Shown here: positions 5,881-10,875 of the stretch, piece by piece | Numbering within the stretch: position 1 is the first letter of the stretch | Layout: every line of letters begins with the position of its first letter | Source: JAJKIP01 sp040509055 | GTDB taxonomy: Bacteria > Bacteroidota > Bacteroidia > Chitinophagales > Chitinophagaceae | Length of the DNA: 10,875 bases | Assembly: GCA_040509055.1 (NCBI GenBank) | Contig: JBEVLT010000308.1 | Coordinates: forward strand, 1 to 10,875 | Direction of reading: 5' to 3' | Translations under genes and position numbers: made by a program | The notes under the pieces: model-generated | What the model saw: only the letters and a program-made list of their open reading frames with translations | What the model was told of the DNA's origin: nothing | Database searches by the model: none

Positions 5881-6693
5881 ATGCGCATTACCAGTTTTCT
5901 GTTGCTGATAGCAGCCTTTTATTCCTGCTCGCCCAATAACGTGAAGGAAGATGCGAGCCTGAAAAAATATTTCGATGAGAACAAGGCGGCCGGCTGCTTT
6001 GCCCTGATGAACAATGGTACCGGGGAATTTACCGTCTACAACCTGGCGCGCTACCGCGACAGCAGCTATCTGCCGGCCTCTACGTTCAAGATCGTGAACT
6101 CGCTGATCGGCCTGCAAACGGGTGACATCATCAACGACAGCATGGTCATCAAATGGGATGGGGTCACCCGCCCGGTAGAGGCCTGGAACAAAGACCTGAC
6201 AATGTACGAGGCGTTCCGGGTTTCGGCCGTTCCTTATTACCAGGAAGTGGCGCGCCGCATCGGCCAAGACACGATGCAGCAATGGCTGGATACCCTGCAT
6301 TACGGCACGGCGAAGATCACAACAGCGATCGATTCGTTTTGGCTGGACGGCTCGCTGAAAATAACGCCCGACGAACAGATGGGCCTGGTAAAACGCTTGT
6401 ATTTCGACCAGCTGCCGTTCTTCAAAGTGAACCAGGAAATGGTAAAAAGGGCCATGATCGCCGAAAATAACTCCAACTACACGCTGGCGTACAAAACCGG
6501 CTGGAGCGGCTGGGATGAGAAAACGGGCCGGCAGATCGGCTGGGTAGTGGGCTGGATAGAGGAAAACCGGCACCCGTATTTTTTTGTGCTGAACCTGGAG
6601 TCGCCGGACCGCCATTTTGATATGACGGCCATCCGCCTGAAAATGCTGAAGGGTATACTGAAGCAGCTTGGCTTCCTCGAAGGGAAAATGTAA
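5881..6693 (+). CDS. Class D (OXA-type) beta-lactamase-like protein
   Basis: A 270-aa exported serine hydrolase of the penicillin-recognising class D family, likely to hydrolyse beta-lactams; substrate range cannot be read from the sequence. The signal peptide ends at FYSC (Cys16), so it is probably a lipoprotein. Family motifs appear in order: STFK at 67-70 (nucleophile Ser67 and Lys70, which is carboxylated in OXA enzymes), SAV at 115-117, YGT at 141-143 in place of the usual YGN, FWLDGSLKITPDEQ at 153-166 with Trp154 in the position that stabilises the carboxylated lysine, and KTGWSGW at 205-211. GWVVGWIE (220-227) matches the following beta strand. The length is typical of the class. A BlaR1-type sensor domain or a penicillin-binding protein are less likely because the protein is single-domain and exported. 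No regulator or mobile element flanks it, so it looks chromosomal. Confidence 0.92.
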   Translation: MRITSFLLLIAAFYSCSPNNVKEDASLKKYFDENKAAGCFALMNNGTGEFTVYNLARYRDSSYLPASTFKIVNSLIGLQTGDIINDSMVIKWDGVTRPVEAWNKDLTMYEAFRVSAVPYYQEVARRIGQDTMQQWLDTLHYGTAKITTAIDSFWLDGSLKITPDEQMGLVKRLYFDQLPFFKVNQEMVKRAMIAENNSNYTLAYKTGWSGWDEKTGRQIGWVVGWIEENRHPYFFVLNLESPDRHFDMTAIRLKMLKGILKQLGFLEGKM

Positions 6694-6755
6694 GTGCCGC
6701 CAGGTGTTGTGGTGCAGTCTTTGCAATAGCAGCAGGCGTTAATCGAATACAGGTT

Positions 6756-7766
6756 TTGTCATTGCAGTTTCAATACAAGGAATTTTACTGGCTCTTCGCA
6801 GCCCTTATCGTCTTTGCCCTGCTCTTCATCCTTTTGGTGAAATGGAAGGCCGGGGTGCGCCGCCGTATGGGTGATGCCCGGCTGGTCAATGCCCTGACAC
6901 AGCAGTATTCTGCCCGGCGGTTCACGCTGAAATTCATATTGCTTTTTGTTGCATTTGCCGCGGGCGTGATAGCCGTGATGAACCTGCGCCGTCCCGGCGG
7001 CGAAGAGGGCGTATCCAGGAAAGGCATCGATGTGGTGATCGCCCTGGATGTGAGCAGGAGCATGCTGGCTGCCGACCCGGCGCCCAACCGGCTGGAACGG
7101 GCAAAACAGCTGGTGAGCAAACTGATGAATGCCCTGCCGGATGACCGTATCGGGCTGGTATTATTTGCCGGCCGGGCTTATTTGCAGATGCCGCTCACGC
7201 CCGACCATGGCGCTGCCGCATTGTATGTATCGTCGGCCGGTCCTGATGCCGTGCCGCAGCAGGGCACGGTGATCAGCGAAGCGTTGCGCCTGAGCGCCAA
7301 TGCCTTCAACCCCACAGACCAGCGCTATAAAGCGGTGGTGCTGATCTCCGATGGAGAGGATCACGATCCGGAAGCGGTGAATACGGCCAAAGAGCTGGCT
7401 GCCCGCGGCATGATGATCAATACGGTCGGTATCGGATCGCCGGAAGGATCGCTGATCCCTGATCCGGCTACCGGTGGCAATAAGAAAGACGAAGCCGGAA
7501 ATGACGTGGTGTCCCGGCTGAACGAGGAGATATTACAGCAGATCGCAGCAGGCACCAATGGCGTTTATGTCCATTTGCAGGACAGCGATGCCGCTGTAGG
7601 GCAGTTGCGACAACAACTGTCCGGTATCGAAAGCAAAGTATACGGCGATGTATCGCTGATGGTGTTTGAAACCTACTATGCCTGGTTTGCCGGCCTGATG
7701 CTGGTGCTGCTGGTGGCAGAGTATTTTATTCCCGAAATAAAAAGACGCAGGAGGGTGGCACTATGA
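6756..7766 (+). CDS. batB: VWA-domain membrane protein, BatB-like
   Basis: A 336-aa inner-membrane protein. Two membrane helices lie at about 11-29 and 58-76, a von Willebrand factor A domain at about 91-290, and a C-terminal helix at about 307-324 followed by a basic tail. The metal-binding MIDAS is complete: DVSRS (Asp98, Ser100, Ser102), Thr148 in PLTPD, and Asp199 in LISDGEDHD. Bat proteins are linked to stress tolerance and aerotolerance in Bacteroidota; the mechanism is unsettled. The assignment as BatB rather than BatA rests on the BatC-like gene that overlaps its end by 4 bp. The likely start is TTG at 6756 (or TTG at 6762): no ATG occurs before the first helix, and members of this family begin just ahead of a similar FxxxEFxW-like segment. 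No BatA gene lies upstream. Confidence 0.85.
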   Translation: MSLQFQYKEFYWLFAALIVFALLFILLVKWKAGVRRRMGDARLVNALTQQYSARRFTLKFILLFVAFAAGVIAVMNLRRPGGEEGVSRKGIDVVIALDVSRSMLAADPAPNRLERAKQLVSKLMNALPDDRIGLVLFAGRAYLQMPLTPDHGAAALYVSSAGPDAVPQQGTVISEALRLSANAFNPTDQRYKAVVLISDGEDHDPEAVNTAKELAARGMMINTVGIGSPEGSLIPDPATGGNKKDEAGNDVVSRLNEEILQQIAAGTNGVYVHLQDSDAAVGQLRQQLSGIESKVYGDVSLMVFETYYAWFAGLMLVLLVAEYFIPEIKRRRRVAL

Positions 7767-8383
7767 GGCGTTGCTTTTTTATCCTGTCCCTGTTATTTTG
7801 CCTGGGCTATGGTGCCGTGGCACAGCATGCGGCACAGCTGATCCGCCAGGCAAACGACCTGTACCGGCAGCAGCTGTACGACCAGGCCGCTAATCTGTAC
7901 CAGCAGGCACTGGACCTGGAGCCGGCCAATGCCACGGCCGCTTTCAACCGCGCCAATGCGCTGTACCGCCAATCCCTGGCGGCAGACGCTATCCGTGAGC
8001 TGGACGAACTGGCGCTGCGTACCACTGACCCTGAGCTGAAAGCAAAAGCGTATTATAACAAAGGCGCGATACTGTCGGCAGCGAAAAAGACCGAAGAAAG
8101 CATCGAAGCCTATAAAAATGCACTCCGCAACAACCCCGCCGACACGCAGGCGAGGGAAAACCTGCAAAAAGCGTTGCTGGAGCTGAAGAAGAAAACCCCG
8201 CCCCCTCCTCCCAAAGAAGACAGAAAGAAGCAGCAACAGCAACAAAAGCAGCAGCAGCCCCAAATGAACCGTAAAGAAGCGCAGCAGCGGCTGAAGCTGC
8301 TGGAGCAAAAAGAAAAGGACGTGCAGCAGCGTATGCAGCTGGAAAAGGCCAAAACCGGTACCGGCCAGCAAAAGGATTGGTGA
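7763..8383 (+). CDS. batC: TPR protein, BatC-like
   Basis: A 206-aa exported protein. A signal peptide (1-20, ending GAVA before QHAA) is followed by about three TPR units: roughly 24-56 (NDLYRQQLYDQAANLYQQAL), 57-90 and 95-128 (AYYNKGAILSAAKKTEESIE). A linker of five prolines (146-150) leads to a Gln/Lys-rich, probably coiled-coil tail (151-203) ending in KDW. This signal-TPR-charged tail layout is that of BatC. The start codon overlaps the stop of the preceding gene (ATGA), which implies translational coupling with batB and a joint role in the periplasm or at the inner membrane. The usual BatD gene does not follow; ispG does. Confidence 0.85.
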   Translation: MRRCFFILSLLFCLGYGAVAQHAAQLIRQANDLYRQQLYDQAANLYQQALDLEPANATAAFNRANALYRQSLAADAIRELDELALRTTDPELKAKAYYNKGAILSAAKKTEESIEAYKNALRNNPADTQARENLQKALLELKKKTPPPPPKEDRKKQQQQQKQQQPQMNRKEAQQRLKLLEQKEKDVQQRMQLEKAKTGTGQQKDW

Positions 8384-8421
8384 CCGATGGTCGCCGCCCG
8401 CCCGAATAGCCGGCTTTGCGT

Positions 8422-8429
8422 TAACTTTG
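8422..8429 (+). promoter_or_regulatory. Bacteroidota -7 element (TAACTTTG) for ispG
   Basis: TAACTTTG fits TAnnTTTG and is followed by CC as at kbl and the beta-lactamase gene. It lies in the 95-bp gap after batC and would give a leader of about 45 bases, so ispG is probably not dependent on the bat transcript. No clear -33 element is visible. Confidence 0.5.
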
Positions 8430-8478
8430 CCTGCTTCTGTGATGAATCGATTTTATTGTCAAATTACCCTGTTGCTCC

Positions 8479-10488
8479 ATGCAGTTGTACAGTGAGTCCC
8501 TAACCAGTTATCAGCGGCTGATCACCCGGGAAGTGAAGATTGGCGACCTGTTGCTGGGCAACCCCGCCCACCGGAGCCACCCTGTGCGCCTGCAAACGAT
8601 GACGACTACCGATACCATGGATACCCTGGCTACCGTAGAGCAGTCCATCCGGTGTATCGAAGCCGGTGCCGAACTGGTCCGCATTACAGCGCCATCCAAA
8701 AAAGAAGCGGAGAACCTGCTGCTGATCAAAAACGAACTGCGGAGAAGAGGTTACCAAACGCCGCTGGTGGCCGATATTCACTTTACCCCGAATGCGGCCG
8801 AGATCGCAGCCCGTATCGTGGAAAAAGTGCGGGTGAACCCCGGTAATTACGTCGACAAAAAGAAGTTCGAACTGATCGAGTACAGCGATGCCGACTATGC
8901 GGAAGAGATCGATCGCATTCATGAGCGGTTTACCCCGCTGGTGAAGATCTGCAGGGAATACGGCACCGCCATGCGCATCGGCACCAACCATGGCTCGCTG
9001 AGCGACCGGATCATGAGCCGCTATGGCGATACGCCGGTAGGCATGGTGGAAAGCGCCATGGAATTTTTGCGCATTGCCCGCTCCGAAAGTTACCACAATA
9101 TTGTGCTGAGCATGAAAAGCAGCAACCCGCAGGTGATGGTGCAGGCATACCGGCTGCTGATCCGGATGATGTTTGACGAGTTTGGCGAATGCTACCCGCT
9201 GCACCTGGGCGTGACGGAAGCCGGCGATGGGGAAGACGGTCGTATCAAATCGGCCATCGGTATCGGCAGCCTGCTGGAAGACGGCATCGGCGATACGATC
9301 CGTGTCTCGCTGACGGAAGACCCGGAGTTTGAAATACCGGTCTGCAAGGACCTGGTGAAACGGTATGTGAGCCGGGAGCCCATAGCCCGCCAGGCCGTTC
9401 CGGCGATCGAAAAGCTATCGTATTCGCCGTTTGATTATAAGAGGAGGGAGACATTTGCCGTGGACAATATCGGTGGTAAACAGGTGCCGGTGGTGGTGGC
9501 CGATCTGAACCGGATCGAAAAAATTACACCGGACCATTTGCGGAGCATCGGCTATGCCTATGATGCGGCTACCGACAAATGGACGATCGGCGATGCAGCG
9601 GCGGATTATGTATTTACCGGTCACCAGCTGCTCGGCTTTGCACTGCCCGGTACGCTGAAGGTGATTGTGTATCCGGACGCCTGGGCCTCTGCGGCCGACC
9701 AGGCAAAATATATTCCTATCTTCCAGGACAGCGGCTATGTAGAGGCAGCTGCGAAGAGCAACAAGCTCAATTTCGTGATGGTAGACTGCTACAGTGATGG
9801 GTCACCGCCGAATACAGCCTGGCTGGATAAAACGGGCAATGATCCTACGGTCGTTTTATGCTTCAGCAGCACCAATGCCAACGCGATGCAGTCCGTTCGC
9901 CGCATGTTTATCGAGTTGCAAAACAGGGAGATCAAAAACCCGGTGGTGCTGATCACCGACAGCGGCTGCCAAACACCGGATGAGCACCTGATCCATTTTG
10001 CTACGGAAACAGGGGCCCTGCTGCTCGATGGATTGGGTGACGGGCTCTGCCTTGGGTATAATAGCCGGGCGCAGATGGAAAACCTGCAGGCCACCGGCCG
10101 CACTTACCTCGATGTAAAAGACATTTACCAGTTTACCAACAATACAGCCTTCAGCATTCTCCAGGCTACGCGCACCCGCATTTCCAAGACGGAATACATC
10201 AGCTGTCCCAGTTGCGGACGCACCCTGTTTGACCTGCAGGAAACCACGGCCCGCATCCGCTCGCGCACGCATCACCTGAAAGGAGTAAAGATCGCCATCA
10301 TGGGTTGCATCGTAAACGGGCCCGGCGAAATGGCGGATGCTGACTTTGGGTATGTAGGCAGCGGGCCCGGCAAGATCACTCTGTACAAAGGCAAGGAGGT
10401 GGTAAAGCGGAATGTGAACAGCGAAGTAGCCGTGGATGAACTGATCGATTTACTGAAAGAGAACGAGGCCTGGGTGGAGCCGCAATAA
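8479..10488 (+). CDS. ispG: 4-hydroxy-3-methylbut-2-en-1-yl diphosphate synthase, large form
   Basis: IspG (GcpE) converts 2-C-methyl-D-erythritol 2,4-cyclodiphosphate to HMBPP, the next-to-last step of the non-mevalonate isoprenoid pathway, using a [4Fe-4S] cluster. The 669-aa protein is the three-part form known from Bacteroidota, Chlamydiae and plants; the common bacterial form has about 370 residues. The N-terminal TIM barrel covers about 15-295 (VRLQTMTTTDTMDT, ELVRITAPSKKEAEN, LVADIHFTPNAAEIAA, RIGTNHGSLSDRIM, GVTEAGDGEDGRIKSAIGIG). An inserted domain occupies about 300-560. The C-terminal cluster domain carries Cys576 and Cys579 (SCPSCGRT), Cys610 and Glu617 (GCIVNGPGE). All cluster ligands are present. 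The start at 8479 is in good register with the family; the ATG at 8442 is out of frame. The next gene begins 3 bp after the stop. Confidence 0.97.
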   Translation: MQLYSESLTSYQRLITREVKIGDLLLGNPAHRSHPVRLQTMTTTDTMDTLATVEQSIRCIEAGAELVRITAPSKKEAENLLLIKNELRRRGYQTPLVADIHFTPNAAEIAARIVEKVRVNPGNYVDKKKFELIEYSDADYAEEIDRIHERFTPLVKICREYGTAMRIGTNHGSLSDRIMSRYGDTPVGMVESAMEFLRIARSESYHNIVLSMKSSNPQVMVQAYRLLIRMMFDEFGECYPLHLGVTEAGDGEDGRIKSAIGIGSLLEDGIGDTIRVSLTEDPEFEIPVCKDLVKRYVSREPIARQAVPAIEKLSYSPFDYKRRETFAVDNIGGKQVPVVVADLNRIEKITPDHLRSIGYAYDAATDKWTIGDAAADYVFTGHQLLGFALPGTLKVIVYPDAWASAADQAKYIPIFQDSGYVEAAAKSNKLNFVMVDCYSDGSPPNTAWLDKTGNDPTVVLCFSSTNANAMQSVRRMFIELQNREIKNPVVLITDSGCQTPDEHLIHFATETGALLLDGLGDGLCLGYNSRAQMENLQATGRTYLDVKDIYQFTNNTAFSILQATRTRISKTEYISCPSCGRTLFDLQETTARIRSRTHHLKGVKIAIMGCIVNGPGEMADADFGYVGSGPGKITLYKGKEVVKRNVNSEVAVDELIDLLKENEAWVEPQ

Positions 10489-10491
10489 AGC

Positions 10492-10875
10492 ATGAGCAAA
10501 CGATCCTGGATATTGTTTTTTGCGCTGGCATTTGCCACTCACCTGGCCGGTATCGTTGTTCAGCATCGTGACATAACGTTTTTTTCAAAATTCCTGATCG
10601 TTTTTGCACTGGGCGGTTACTTTATAGCTGCATCGCCACGGTCTGGTTTGAATAAATGGATCGTGGCAGCCTTGTTCTTTTCCTGGGCGGGCGATATCCT
10701 GCTTCTTTTCCAGGAAAAGAACTCCCTGTTCTTCCTGCTGGGATTAGCTGCCTTTTTGCTCGCACACATTTTTTATATCGTTTTTTTCCAGCGTGTCAGG
10801 ATGCAGGAAGGAATTAGTGCCCGGTGGTGGCTATTGCTGATCGTGGCCGTTTATTATGCCGGGTTGATCTTTCTT
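10492..10875 (+). CDS. YhhN-family membrane protein (lysoplasmalogenase-like), partial
   Basis: The first 128 codons are present; the window ends inside the gene. The protein is almost wholly hydrophobic, with about four membrane helices visible (about 5-23, 30-47, 57-74, 80-99) and the start of another near 110. SWAGDILLLF followed by a long hydrophobic run with G..AFLLAHIFYIVFF is the signature region of the YhhN/TMEM86 family, whose vertebrate members hydrolyse the vinyl-ether bond of lysoplasmalogens. The substrate in this bacterium is not known. ATG at 10492 lies 3 bp after the ispG stop, so the two genes are probably translated from one message. The family assignment is good, and the enzymatic role is inferred. 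Confidence 0.8.
   Translation, partial: MSKRSWILFFALAFATHLAGIVVQHRDITFFSKFLIVFALGGYFIAASPRSGLNKWIVAALFFSWAGDILLLFQEKNSLFFLLGLAAFLLAHIFYIVFFQRVRMQEGISARWWLLLIVAVYYAGLIFL

Noticed and set aside
5854..6726. Open frame of 290 codons on the minus strand
   Set aside because: It is antisense to the beta-lactamase gene. Its His/Arg/Gln-rich composition is typical of a shadow frame.
8215..8265. CAG-rich tract considered as a microsatellite
   Set aside because: It encodes the Gln/Lys-rich tail expected of BatC and is irregular at the DNA level.
7793..8371. Leu/Phe-rich open frame on the minus strand
   Set aside because: It is the reverse of the Gln/Lys-rich batC tail; the poly-Leu runs come from CAG/CTG complementarity.
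8382..8420. GACCGATGGTC hairpin and AGCCGGCT palindrome after batC considered as a terminator
   Set aside because: The stems are short and no T-run follows either of them.

Overview
The window looks like ordinary chromosomal DNA from a Bacteroidota member, most likely the Chitinophagaceae (inference). The supporting evidence is: TAnnTTTG-type -7 promoter elements, mostly followed by CC, in front of several genes; few recognisable Shine-Dalgarno sequences; an ECF sigma factor with a membrane anti-sigma partner; Bat-type von Willebrand (VWA) and TPR proteins; and an unusually long IspG with a large central insertion. No phage, insertion sequence, CRISPR array, rRNA or tRNA was recognised.

Layout. 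Minus strand, 29-1943: a 64-aa membrane-anchored small protein, an ECF sigma factor, and its putative anti-sigma factor, whose cytoplasmic part is a tandem duplication of a 70-residue unit. Plus strand, from 2151: kbl (2-amino-3-ketobutyrate CoA ligase); a zinc-ribbon/membrane/TPR protein; an S2P-like integral membrane HExxH metallopeptidase; a 42-aa lipoprotein; a 172-aa secreted protein of unknown function; a class D (OXA-type) beta-lactamase-like lipoprotein; a BatB-like VWA protein overlapping a BatC-like TPR protein by 4 bp; ispG (non-mevalonate isoprenoid pathway); and, 3 bp after ispG, a YhhN-family membrane protein cut by the window end.

How the genes relate. Much of the window concerns the cell envelope: stress sensing (sigma/anti-sigma), membrane proteolysis, exported small proteins, a beta-lactamase and Bat proteins. 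kbl (threonine/glycine metabolism) and ispG are housekeeping genes. Likely co-transcribed sets are sigma + anti-sigma (16-bp gap), possibly kbl + TPR protein + peptidase (27- and 19-bp gaps), batB + batC (overlap), and ispG + yhhN (3-bp gap). Candidate promoters were read directly for the ECF gene, the 64-aa gene, kbl, the beta-lactamase and ispG.

No strongly novel defence or mobile system is visible. The observations most worth a second look are the internally duplicated anti-sigma factor with a possible autoregulatory ECF promoter, the TPR-protein/S2P-like peptidase pair, the beta-lactamase with a YGT instead of YGN motif, and the Bat pair without BatA or BatD beside it.
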